DNA of 64,000 nucleotides from Hexactinellida sp. DTS-2022 (lineage: Eukaryota > Porifera > Hexactinellida). A program made the position numbers and the translations under genes. Shown here piece by piece: positions 31,790-41,800 of this stretch. Positions within the stretch are counted from its first letter, which is position 1, and every line of letters begins with the position of its first letter. The notes under the pieces are model-generated. The model worked only from the letters and a program-made list of their open reading frames with translations. It was not told the DNA's origin and ran no database searches. The DNA is taken from contig JAPNXP010000012.1 in the NCBI GenBank assembly GCA_028753945.1, positions 5,106,501 through 5,170,500 on the forward strand, written 5' to 3'.

Positions 31790-34033
31790 CTACCAACCGT
31801 ATAGAATTGGCTTAACAGGATTTTCCTTTGTATTATGGCAGATAGCATATATGGTGCCATCACTCCCAGTCGCCACCCCCGTAGGGTTCATGCCCTCTCC
31901 AATCTCCACCTCTCGTATGTTAAAGACATTCTGCGGCAGAGGTAGGATCGTGTATATTTTGTGTCCAGAGTATGAGGAGATGTATAGCTGGTTAGTTTGG
32001 TCAATTGTTATGTACAGGGGATCTTGAATTTCTTTTATGATACACTTAACCCATTGGAAATTATTGTCATAAAAAACAATATCGTTTTTAGCAGTTGTGA
32101 CGATGTAGAAGTCTTCATTGGTGACTGCGACATCCATTGGCTGTTCCAGCACGTAATGCTGTGAGTAGCCAGGTGCAGTCATTATACCCGTTTGCAGGTC
32201 GACAAGCTGTATTCTATGGTTGAACCTGTCTGCTACTACTAGCTGTTTCATTGTCTTGTTAACGGCGAGACCGTGGGGACCTGTGAACTCCCCAATTTCG
32301 CTGCCGTGTTTCCCGAACTTCTGAATGAAGTTCCCAATATTTGTGAAACAGAACACAGCGTGTACAACTCTATCACTCACATAAATTATATCTTCGTAAC
32401 AGCAAATTCCATATGGACCGGAGAGCACTCCTTTTCCAATGCAGGACTCGAGAGAAATTACGAATTTCTGGGTTTGAAATTCCTGCGCTGCTGAAGTGGG
32501 CTTCTTTATCGGTTCGCTTAGCAATTCAAATCTTGGCGTGAAGAACCTTTGACCAGACTGTTCCAGGGGCGTGGAACCTCCAGAATCAAAGCTACCCTTT
32601 GAGCAGAATCCTCTGTCGATTAGGTAAATCTCCACTTCCCCCCGGGAGCCTGCTACCACATATAAATAGCTGTCTTGCGTCGCAATGCCGTTAACTTCTC
32701 CTTTTCCTTGCAACTGGTTTTTAGTTGGATTCAGAATGCAGGAGATATCGCGCGATACCGAAAAATTCCATTTTTTATTGACTTTATTATTATTTATCTT
32801 TAATTTTATTTCGTACTTCCCAGCTTCCAGAACTTCCATTTGATAAATATACCCTGAAAACTTTTTTACGTATTTTTCTTTACCAATGGTGACTCGATCA
32901 TATTCAGTACTTCCCCCGCTCACATTGTGTTTATCGACTTCTATTGACAGGTTTGTATTTGTACTGAATGCGTCTACGTCACGTTGGTCACAAGTGTGGA
33001 TACATATTTTTAATTCTTGACCTTCGTACAGCTGTTCGTCTGGATCGAAATCAATATTTGTGTGATTTGGCTCAATTATTCGAGCTTCGACAGAAATTTT
33101 GTTCGATTCCTTCTCAAGCTCTCTGTTTATCTTAATTATTCTCGGAGTCATTTCCAGCAGAAATGTGACATATGACGTCATGTTATGCTCTTTTAGTTTA
33201 TCAAATGTTAATGTCTTGAGTACAACTTTTCCCTTTTGAGGACTAAAACTTCTTATGTTTAGCATCATCTCAATTGCTCTCTTTTCTCTTGATAATTTAC
33301 TTTCATTGTCCGTATGGCGAGTTTCCAGCTGCATGATCGTTTCTTGACAAATATTCTCAACATTTTGCTTTGCTTCCATTTCCAATGCGTCTAACAAATC
33401 TCTAATCTTTTTGAATCTGCTATCTATGTCTTTATTCACAGTAATTTTCCATTTGTCAATTGTTGAACAAAGATCACTCAACTTTTTTTGATGTTCCTCA
33501 CCTTCTCTTATTAAACATTCACAGTTTTCGATGAATTGGTTTAATTTGTCAAACCCTTCTTTCTCCTTCCTGTCCATTTTATTCTGACTCACTTCTGTCA
33601 TTAGTTCTCTTATTTCCAAGTTTGTACCCAGCTTAATAAAGGGATGCAGGTTTCCGTTTAACATAGCACGGTGGTGTATTTCCTGGTGCTGCTGACACCA
33701 AAAAGAAGCACACTTTACACAGTATAGAATATCTCTATCTTGTTGTTCATTTTGACAGATGACACATGTATTTTGGTTGTTATTATTCAAGCAAGCTTCA
33801 TATAGACACTGCAGCTGTTGAGAATATATGTGTGTGAGTGGGTGAGGAGTGAGGGTGCCTGGATCTGTGGGCACTGTACAACACGTATCAGGATTATTCT
33901 CAAAGTTAGGAATGCAATCTTCACAGATTACGTGGAAGCATTCTAGGATATAAGTATTCTGCTTAATTGAGTTGCATGTAATACATGCAAATGTTTGAAA
34001 TTTAGTGTTCTGATTCTCAGCCATTTCATTCAA
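31790..34033 (-). CDS. TRIM-NHL protein (RING, B-box, coiled coil, filamin-like, NHL)
   Basis: 747 residues, one exon. Residues 17-52 are RING-like (C17, C20, C32, H34, C37, C40, C51/C52), and residues 90-121 form a B-box-type zinc finger (CVIC...CVKC...HQEIHH). A coiled coil runs about 150-260, a filamin-type Ig region about 310-430, and NHL repeats fill the C-terminus (GPYGICCYEDIIYVSD, GPHGLAVNKTMKQLVVADRFNHRIQ). This is the TRIM2/3/71 architecture: probable E3 ubiquitin ligases, some of which bind RNA through NHL. The RING is shorter than usual, so ligase activity is uncertain. A second ATG three codons in is equally plausible as the start. It faces another NHL gene on the opposite strand. 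Confidence 0.85.
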   Translation of the reverse strand: MNEMAENQNTKFQTFACITCNSIKQNTYILECFHVICEDCIPNFENNPDTCCTVPTDPGTLTPHPLTHIYSQQLQCLYEACLNNNNQNTCVICQNEQQDRDILYCVKCASFWCQQHQEIHHRAMLNGNLHPFIKLGTNLEIRELMTEVSQNKMDRKEKEGFDKLNQFIENCECLIREGEEHQKKLSDLCSTIDKWKITVNKDIDSRFKKIRDLLDALEMEAKQNVENICQETIMQLETRHTDNESKLSREKRAIEMMLNIRSFSPQKGKVVLKTLTFDKLKEHNMTSYVTFLLEMTPRIIKINRELEKESNKISVEARIIEPNHTNIDFDPDEQLYEGQELKICIHTCDQRDVDAFSTNTNLSIEVDKHNVSGGSTEYDRVTIGKEKYVKKFSGYIYQMEVLEAGKYEIKLKINNNKVNKKWNFSVSRDISCILNPTKNQLQGKGEVNGIATQDSYLYVVAGSRGEVEIYLIDRGFCSKGSFDSGGSTPLEQSGQRFFTPRFELLSEPIKKPTSAAQEFQTQKFVISLESCIGKGVLSGPYGICCYEDIIYVSDRVVHAVFCFTNIGNFIQKFGKHGSEIGEFTGPHGLAVNKTMKQLVVADRFNHRIQLVDLQTGIMTAPGYSQHYVLEQPMDVAVTNEDFYIVTTAKNDIVFYDNNFQWVKCIIKEIQDPLYITIDQTNQLYISSYSGHKIYTILPLPQNVFNIREVEIGEGMNPTGVATGSDGTIYAICHNTKENPVKPILYGW

Positions 34034-34388
34034 AATACAAGTTAACTATATTATAATATTATACCGTTACTGTTCAGTTCATAATGATTTTATTATTCAT
34101 TGGAATATCATATTTCAATTATATTGTAAGTAATGTCGAGTTAAAACCGCTTAGAATTAATACAATGGGAATAAGGCAATAAGCAAACTAAATTATTACA
34201 GTTCTCCCTAAATGGCCATTACATTCCTGAGATATTTGAGATTACCTATCTTTATACTATAGTGCGTCACACTAGAAATTATTTATTAGACTAATTATTT
34301 ATTAAGTCACTGATTACGTAGTTATGTCAGAAGCATAAATAGTTTGCACTCCTATTCTTTAATAACTAAATTCCGTGATAATTACTAT
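34034..34388. promoter_or_regulatory. Shared divergent upstream region of two NHL genes
   Basis: 355 bp separate the ATG of the TRIM-NHL gene (minus) from the ATG of the coiled-coil NHL gene (plus). Both promoters must lie within or overlap this AT-rich interval, if the genes are transcribed as drawn. No TATA box could be assigned with confidence. Confidence 0.5.
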
Positions 34389-35615
34389 ATGGCCAATTCA
34401 GTGCCTAGGTTTATAACTGCTATTAATGAAGTACGCGTTCTTGTTAGGCGAAACATTTCGCGATCCCTCGACCTGTTGAAGGAGAGAGAACGAGTGTTGC
34501 TTCTACAGTTGCATAATTTAGAGCAGGCTTATAGAGCGGAGAGCGCTCGCCGGGACAGCGAACTTCAACAGCTGTACATTTCAAAAGAACAGAGTCTAGA
34601 AACATTGAAATGCAATGAACATGAGAACACGCTTAAGTTGATAATAGAAGATTTGAATGTTAGGATAAGTGAACTTGACATTTCGAATGAACAGATTGAG
34701 CTAGAATGGGATAGCGAGTTGGAGGGCAGAATACATGGTGCAGGAAGGTTCATTTTGAAGGGAGGAGGCACATTGTCTTACCATTACAAGTCGAAGAGCA
34801 CACCTGTTCAAACGTGTGGCCAGCATAATAATGACCGCAAACAGGTGCTGGATCATGAATTCTTATTTCCAAACGCTATTGCAATTGATCCACAAACCAA
34901 CTTCATATACGTTTGTGACACAGGGAGAAATCGTGTACAAGTTTTCGACAGATCTTCTCGCTATCAATTCGCATTTAATAGCCTTATGAGCACGCCATTC
35001 GGTATATCTATACATGCTAGCAAAGTATACGTAACTCAGATGAGGTCTCACATCGTTACGGTGTACGGGCTCGGCGGTAGACTGATCCAATCTTCCGAGA
35101 GCGGAGCGGGTAGCTCCCTTCAACTGAGTTCTCCCAAAGGCATCTCTGTGTGCAGGAGAACTGGCTGTGTTTACGTGTGCGACTCTGCAAACAAACGTAT
35201 ATTAATTCTGAGCAACGATCTCTGCTACCAAGCTGCATTCCAGTGCGAGTCCTTCCCAGACGACATCAAGATGTCAGAGCACGAAGTGTTCATTCTAGAG
35301 TGTGCAGATCCCTGCATCTCTATATACAGCATATACTGCCACCAACTGCTTAAGCGGGTAATTCCATACGGCCTGGGCAAGCTAGTGCTGGAGTCTTTTA
35401 ACTTTTTCCTCGACCATGAAGAGAATATTCTCATTACTGATTCTAAGTCGCACCATGTATTGGTGTTTTCCAGGAATGGCAGCTTAATACATAAATTCGG
35501 GAAATTAGGGGATGGCCCAGGTGATCTTATCATCCCCAGAGGAATAACAATGGACAGAGAAGGGAGGATTATAGTTGCATCTCAGAATCCCAATTATTGT
35601 ATTCAATTCTTTTAA
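34389..35615 (+). CDS. Coiled-coil NHL-repeat protein without RING or B-box
   Basis: 408 residues from the ATG at 34389; another in-frame ATG 15 codons earlier (34344) is possible. The N-terminal 110 residues are a coiled coil (LLKERERVLLLQLHNLEQAY and following). NHL repeats begin near residue 160: FPNAIAIDPQTNFIYVCDTG, then SPKGISVCRRTGCVYVCDSA, and the last one is IPRGITMDREGRIIVASQNP. It lacks the RING and B-box, so it is not expected to be a ligase by itself; it could be a scaffold or bind RNA or protein through its beta-propeller. The head-to-head placement next to a full TRIM-NHL gene suggests a common origin. It is one exon. Confidence 0.82.
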   Translation: MANSVPRFITAINEVRVLVRRNISRSLDLLKERERVLLLQLHNLEQAYRAESARRDSELQQLYISKEQSLETLKCNEHENTLKLIIEDLNVRISELDISNEQIELEWDSELEGRIHGAGRFILKGGGTLSYHYKSKSTPVQTCGQHNNDRKQVLDHEFLFPNAIAIDPQTNFIYVCDTGRNRVQVFDRSSRYQFAFNSLMSTPFGISIHASKVYVTQMRSHIVTVYGLGGRLIQSSESGAGSSLQLSSPKGISVCRRTGCVYVCDSANKRILILSNDLCYQAAFQCESFPDDIKMSEHEVFILECADPCISIYSIYCHQLLKRVIPYGLGKLVLESFNFFLDHEENILITDSKSHHVLVFSRNGSLIHKFGKLGDGPGDLIIPRGITMDREGRIIVASQNPNYCIQFF

Positions 35616-35762
35616 TTTAATTCAGCAATGTTCTTATCACAGCGAACCTATAACTTTCAAGATTTAATATATTTTTTGCATGCATTTTGTATTGAGAGAT
35701 GTATTAATTCACAAATTAATTATCAAGCTAATAATCCTGTGCCATATTAATTTTAATAATAA

Positions 35763-36356
35763 ATGTTTTATACGTATGAATTATTTAGGATGATAGGTTA
35801 CTCGCTGATGATTCTGCTGATTGCATTCCTGACAGCCTGTCTGTCTGAGCTCACGCTGTACTTCTTGGTGTACAGAACTGAGCATTACAAGAAGCTAAAA
35901 CTCTCCCTCGAGCGACAGGCTAAGAAGCTGGAGAAGAAGAAAGAATCCGCATGGACAGCAAAGCCAGGAATAAATCAAAAGAAAAAGTTGGAGAAAACTG
36001 AAGAAAAGCTTCAAGTTGATAACAGAGAAATTAACATGATCAAAACTAAATCTATGGTTATTCTAGGCTTCACTTTCACTGCATTACTTGGTATGTTCAA
36101 TCAGATATTCGATGCTGTGGTGGTGGCAAGATTGCCTTTCGAACCCATCCCATTCCTACAAGGCATCACTCATAGGAATCTAATGGGAAGTGACATGCAG
36201 GATTGTTCGTTCATATTCCTCTACATTCTGAGCACGATGGCTATTCGCGAGAATCTACAGAAGCTGACTGGGTTCGGCCCCTCTCGAGCTGTTGGGAGAC
36301 TGGGGGGCAGCATGTGGCAGCCCTCGGGGAGCAACTCAGCTGGGAAGCTCTGGTAG
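35763..36356 (+). CDS. TMCO1: TMCO1, ER calcium-load-activated channel
   Basis: 197 residues (human TMCO1 188). A first membrane helix at about 11-35 is followed by VYRTEHYKKLK and a charged coiled coil (RQAKKLEKKKE). Then MIKTKSMVILGFTFTALLGMFNQIFD, VVARLPFEPIPFLQGITHRNL and DCSFIFLYILSTMAIRENLQK match the vertebrate protein nearly residue for residue. TMCO1 sits in the ER membrane, releases calcium on overload and belongs to the EMC3/Get1/YidC insertase superfamily associated with multipass translocons. One exon, start at ATG 35763. Confidence 0.95.
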   Translation: MFYTYELFRMIGYSLMILLIAFLTACLSELTLYFLVYRTEHYKKLKLSLERQAKKLEKKKESAWTAKPGINQKKKLEKTEEKLQVDNREINMIKTKSMVILGFTFTALLGMFNQIFDAVVVARLPFEPIPFLQGITHRNLMGSDMQDCSFIFLYILSTMAIRENLQKLTGFGPSRAVGRLGGSMWQPSGSNSAGKLW

Positions 36357-36985
36357 CAGTGAATCGCATTTGTGCGCTTATTAGGAACTATACTATACAC
36401 TGTTAATTAACTGGATATAATTTGTTGTTATTAATAATGAATGAGTCTAATATATTATTTTGTGCAACTTAAGCTAGTTCCTTTATGCCCATTTTAGCAT
36501 CGAATATAGGCCAGACTGGCCAGTTAGCAATATGTATGTACCACATGCATGCCATCATACAGAATCAATTTGTTTTACAACCTACTAGCTACAGATTATA
36601 CCATTACCAACAAAGTAGCTACAACAATTAAGTAATTAATTATAACGAGACTATGAGTACCTTTGGAATGCATTGAATTTTCAATAGCTTTGCGAATAGT
36701 AATCTATACTATTGCGTGTCTCTATCATTGTTTGCAAGTCTGGAACAGCAATTACTGCACATTTCTGGCATTCTATACAGAATGGTATGGCGTTACAAGA
36801 TACACCAGACAAAGTATTAAATCACATTTATTATAATTAATTCTTCGGGACAATTAGGAGGCTAGATATATCCAGTTACAATTCATATCGGTTCGAGTAA
36901 CTCTATCGCATTGGTTCATCTGCCTATTTAGCATGGAATGCTACAAAACCAGTCATCTTGTAGAGTTGCTAATTCGTACTAACAA
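36357..36985. other. Intergenic spacer
   Basis: AT-rich, 629 bp between TMCO1 and the receptor-like gene. No reading frame, repeat or structured motif of note was recognised. Confidence 0.5.
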
Positions 36986-38614
36986 ATGTCTAAAAAGGTT
37001 GGCAGCACTAAGTTCAGTGGGAGTCAGGAACTCAATGTCGAGGACACGGGTCAGAGCATGAAGGCTTTCAAAAGGAGTCGAGCGCATAAACTATGGGTTT
37101 TTAGGATAATATTTTTGATTATCGTAGTCTTTATTTGGGTTTTGTACATCGGCCCTCTGTTAGGAGGAATAGAAGGCATCTTAGTGGGGACTCTAGGGGT
37201 GTTGGACCCATCTGTCGACTATTACGATCGCAACAACACCAGACACAGAGTATATAACGATAAGTGCAATATTACAGCCCCTGTGAGCTACCTGCCATAC
37301 GACCCGAATGCTACGTTTAACGGAGTATGCCCCACTGCCTATGTCTTCAATGGAACTTCCTGCACACCACAGTGTATCAGATGGAATCCGGGAGGCGACG
37401 TGTATTTCTGGGTTTACAGAGTGACCACCATCATTGGGGCTGCTATTCAGTTAACCACGTGCGGCGTGTTTGTAGTCGCGTGGCTTCAAGCGGGGAAGTC
37501 GGTGTGGAGGTTTCCGTCCGTCACTTCGTTCTACCTGATGCTGACGATCCTCCTTCAGTCTCTGGCTGTGTTCTCCGGCGCTATTATCCCAGAGAGGTTC
37601 TACTGCAGCAGCGACCAGCTGGTCAAGTCCCGCGAAACCAGCACACTCGCCTGCAAGATCCAGGGCGCAGTCTTCCACTACGGAATATTCTCATTCATGC
37701 TATGGTACCTTTCCGCATTCGTAAACCTGACCTTACTAGTGGCTATTCCTTTGAATGTAGACAAAATACTGAAACATAAGAATAAGATCCACGTGCTAGA
37801 GCTGGCCATCTGCTTTCTGTTCCCAATACCGATCGTACTGCTCAGCTACTTCGGGGACAGCGACGGACAGGGCTACAGGATCCTCAACGTACCCGAGTTC
37901 TGTCTCCCTCAAGACGCGTTCATCTTCGTAACCATATATTTCCCCGGCATCCTGTTCTGCGTAATACTTGGTACCCTAACTATGATTATCCTGTACAAGC
38001 TGTTCACACAGCAGTTCCTATCCTCCGCGGGCCAGGGCATGAAGCGAACAATAATAACCGATCTCGCTTTTCAAGTGATCCTCTTCCTCGTGTCCTTTGG
38101 GATATTGATTTGGATAATAATGGTAGACTTCGTGGTTTACGAGAACCTAAAGCTGCCCTACAAGGGATTCCTGGAGGAGTACTTGCGTTGTCTGACGGAC
38201 TCCCTGGGCGACGAGTCCTGCTGTCGAGAGGTGTACCGGGACTATTACTGGAGCTGGCTGAGCACGCTCTCCGGCTTCTGCAGCACTGTGTGGGCCGCAC
38301 CCGCTCTGCTAGGATTGGCAGCGAGGATCATAAAGCAGAAGTGCTGTAACTGTGTTAGAGAGGCGGAGTCTGAAACTCGCACCAAGTTTACGACGACGGC
38401 AAATGCTACTGAAGCGAGAAACTTCGTGAAACAACAAACTATAAAGGGAGACATTGAAGAGGTAGGGTACAGTAACCCAGTGGTAGGCATGAGACGCTCC
38501 GCCACGCTGACTTCTCAGAGTTCTTTCAGTGAAGCCCCCAAGAAAAGCGAAAAATTCAAGAAATCAAGCAGCACGGTAACGGATTTAATGCCACCGCCCA
38601 AAGAAAAGGATTAA
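36986..38614 (+). CDS. Multi-pass receptor-like protein, Frizzled-class-like, paralogue 2
   Basis: 542 residues, one exon. The first helix is at about 36-60 (LWVFRIIFLIIVVFIWVLYI). An extracellular segment with N-glycosylation sites and Cys (NGTSCTPQCIRWNPGG) follows, then seven helices. Conserved features shared with the gene at 29771-31324: RVTTIIGAA, WRFPSVTSFYLMLTILLQS, FYCSSDQ, CKIQGAVFHYGIFSFMLWY, NVPEFCLP, ESCCREVYRDYYWSWLSTL. The cytoplasmic tail (about 445-542) is rich in Ser, Lys and Pro. The resemblance to Frizzled-class receptors is structural and there is no cysteine-rich domain. The two copies lie 5.7 kb apart in opposite orientation with the NHL pair and TMCO1 between them. Confidence 0.82.
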   Translation: MSKKVGSTKFSGSQELNVEDTGQSMKAFKRSRAHKLWVFRIIFLIIVVFIWVLYIGPLLGGIEGILVGTLGVLDPSVDYYDRNNTRHRVYNDKCNITAPVSYLPYDPNATFNGVCPTAYVFNGTSCTPQCIRWNPGGDVYFWVYRVTTIIGAAIQLTTCGVFVVAWLQAGKSVWRFPSVTSFYLMLTILLQSLAVFSGAIIPERFYCSSDQLVKSRETSTLACKIQGAVFHYGIFSFMLWYLSAFVNLTLLVAIPLNVDKILKHKNKIHVLELAICFLFPIPIVLLSYFGDSDGQGYRILNVPEFCLPQDAFIFVTIYFPGILFCVILGTLTMIILYKLFTQQFLSSAGQGMKRTIITDLAFQVILFLVSFGILIWIIMVDFVVYENLKLPYKGFLEEYLRCLTDSLGDESCCREVYRDYYWSWLSTLSGFCSTVWAAPALLGLAARIIKQKCCNCVREAESETRTKFTTTANATEARNFVKQQTIKGDIEEVGYSNPVVGMRRSATLTSQSSFSEAPKKSEKFKKSSSTVTDLMPPPKEKD

Positions 38615-38885
38615 TAAATATTTATTATTTTGACTTTTTTATTTTTTATTTTCCTTTAGCAACAGTCCTTAATTAATTAATTAGTTAATTAGTAAATAAA
38701 TAATATAATCTCTATTCTATTCTAATTTCCCATCTGTGTTGTTGTCAGGAATGTATGCATAATGTTTAATATTAAACTATACATAACTATATTCTTTAGT
38801 TTTATAATAATATTTGAAAAGTAGTGTGTAATTCAGAGTTTACGTTAATTAAGAGATCGGGTAGTATCTGTTATTGAGTTGTAGA
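38615..38885. other. 3' intergenic region between convergent genes
   Basis: 271 bp of AT-rich sequence holding the 3' ends of the receptor-like gene (plus) and IQCE (minus). An AATAAATATTTATTA stretch near 38611 could serve as polyadenylation signal. Confidence 0.5.
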
Positions 38886-41800
38886 CTAATCTTCTGGTTC
38901 ATTCTGTCTATAGAGTTGTAATCCTTCTTCTTTCTGTTCGGTTTCCATTTCCCACAATACTACCAGTTTGTCCTGAGAGTATTTTTCGAACCCTTGCTGG
39001 ATGGTGTCCACTGCCCACGAAAGCTCTTCCCTCTCCTTCAGCTCCTGGAGCAGGTTGATTAGCACGAGTTCTTCCGTCTGTGTGCTAGCATGCAACTTGG
39101 CTATCAGTGGGACAGCGACCTCAGGCGTGGGAGACCTCTGTTCTAGCGAATGAGCGTCTTCTGTCGCTATCAGCTCCTTATCCGATCTGTACTTATCGAA
39201 TCCCTCTTGCACCATGCCGACCGCCCAGGCGTAGTCGTTAACAAATGTGTCCTGTCGCTTCTTGGTGCGGTGCATCGACCAGTGCTGCTGTATTATCCGC
39301 GCGCTCCTCTCCCGTCTGAGTTTGCTGTCCTGACGGACAAAAGGGTTGCTCCCCGTTTGTTGCAGCCTCCTGGCGTGCTCCCTAGCCAGAGACTCTCTCC
39401 CTTTCCAAATGTTTAAAGATTCGATCTCACTCGATAGCTCTCTTCTCTCTATCTCTCCGTCTGTTGCTCTGTTTCTCAACTCTACCACTTCGGTGCTACG
39501 ACTCTCCAACTCCTGTCTATAAAGACGAATTTGTAAGAAATACAATACCCATTATCAGTACTCATTACTTACTTAAACTGATCTTTTCCTTGTGCAATAT
39601 CATCACACTCCCGTGTAAGATTCCTGTATCTCTCTGATAAACTCTCCCCTTCTCTCTTCATCCCGCTTATCTCATCTTTCAGTGAACTTTCCTTATCAAT
39701 CATTTCAAGGAGCATTATTTCCTTTCCTTCCAAACGCTCTGTGAACTTGCTCCGTGTATTCTCTTGTTTCTTCTGAGTCCTGATCAGCTCTAACTCGAGA
39801 GAGGATATGCTCTCTAAAAGTTGCATATAGTTTTTCCCTACATATTTAGCTGCTATAATCTTCTTCTCTTCCTCAAATCCTATAATTTCGTTTGGAGGTA
39901 GGAATGGTTGTAGTTCCTCCAGTCTCCCAATCAGTTCTCCTCTCTCGTTTTCAACGAGACTCTTCTCCAGCTTCAGTTTGTTCAGATTCCCATGCAACAA
40001 GTTTACCTTGTCCTGGAAATGCTCCGTTACTCCCCTCTCGTAGATGTCATTAACTTCCGTAAGCCGTAGGATCTCCTGAGTGCAAACATCAAGTTGTATC
40101 TACAGTTCGTTAACCTTAATAAATCCCCTCTATGTACATGTAGTGGATAACTATAGTATGCTGTTAAATTGCAATAACATATCAACAAAATTAATTTAAC
40201 TGTTCACAAATGTCGGTGAATTCGGTGTGCTGAAGTACGGTGGGTGCTTCACGTACTGTGAATTCTATTGAGTCTATTCAGTAGTTAGTAAGGCCAGGAC
40301 ATGACATTTGAAATGTCTAGTAGGAAATAACTATCACAGAGGGCATGGGATATGGACGAAGAATCATTGAGGAATCGTTTACTTAACCGCTTGAAGGGAC
40401 AAATAACAAACGAAGATGTTGAGATGGAAAGCAGTCCAGGTCCCAAAAAGCCCGGTTCGAGACGAACAGCTGATTCCGAGATCAGCAGCGGAGAGATGGC
40501 AGAGAGCTGCGAAGATAGTTTAGTCAAAAAGAAGGAAAATAAAAAGCACAAAGTTCATAAATCGAAAACGAAGCAACCCAACAAAGAACAGAAAGCAGAC
40601 AAGAAGGAGGCTGACAAACAGAAGAGTACTTCTGAGAAAAGAACTCCTAAGTCTGAAACAAACAACACCAGTCGCGACAAGAGGGAAGATAAGATTAACG
40701 AAGGAGAAATAGATAAAAAGAAAGAAAAAAGTAAAGACAAAAAAGTAGTTTCGAAAAGCGAGAATCGAACTCCCTCACCCCGTAGCAGTAGGCACAGGAG
40801 AGACTCGAGTCCCAGGCAGCGCTACAGGAGACACAGAGACAGGTCCAACGACTCGCAACCGCAGAGGCGCCGCGACAGGGATTCTAGATACAGGTAGGTA
40901 GCAATGGAATGTACGGCAGATTGATATAATGTGTTACAGAAGCAGATCAGCTGATAGGAGGCGACTCAGCAGAGCTCGGGACCGCGGCTACCGAGGGGAC
41001 AGACGGTCCCCCGGGAGGAGAGACCCCAGGGACGCTAGGTACGCTCCCTCCTATAGGAACAGACGCTACCGCTCCAGGTCAAGTGAGTACAGTAGATATC
41101 AGATATAAGAACATACCGGTATAAGAACACAGGTTATAAGAACACGGGTTATAAGAACATACAGGATATAAGAACATTATACTGGAAAACCGTTGCCATA
41201 TAGCCTGTATAATTTATGCCGGTTATAAGAACATTATAAGCAGTTCCCGGCTATGTGCTTATAACCGGCATCCACCGTATACGTACGGTTGTGACACGGT
41301 AACACGATGTGTGTGTAGGGTCGCGTTCCGCTAACTCGCGGTCTGACAGCACGACTAGCTTCAGCATCAGCTCCTACGGCTCCGACATGGATACCAGTGT
41401 GCGAGAAAGGAATGTAATGCCCGCGACTAGCACTACCAGCGGCGACAAAGGAATGCCAGCTGGGTTCGGACAGGGTCTGTATCTGCCTCAGATGAACCAG
41501 TCGGACAGGAATAAGACGGGCATTGGGGACCTGCTGAGCGCCATCAGACAGGGACAGAGCCACCAGAGCAAGAGCACCGCCATAGCCCAGTACACGGCCA
41601 TATTCCAGCAGATATCGGCAAGGTATAAATAGCTCTATAGGTACAGTCAGGTTGTTTTATTATGAACATTCAAGGGACCAGGGTTTCATCCAGGCGTATG
41701 CGACGCGCCTTCAGGCGCGTAATTTCAAAAGAAAACTTTGCTAGGCGCGCGAAAATCGAGAAATGCTCCCATAGACGCAATACAAATTGAGCTTTTTTGG

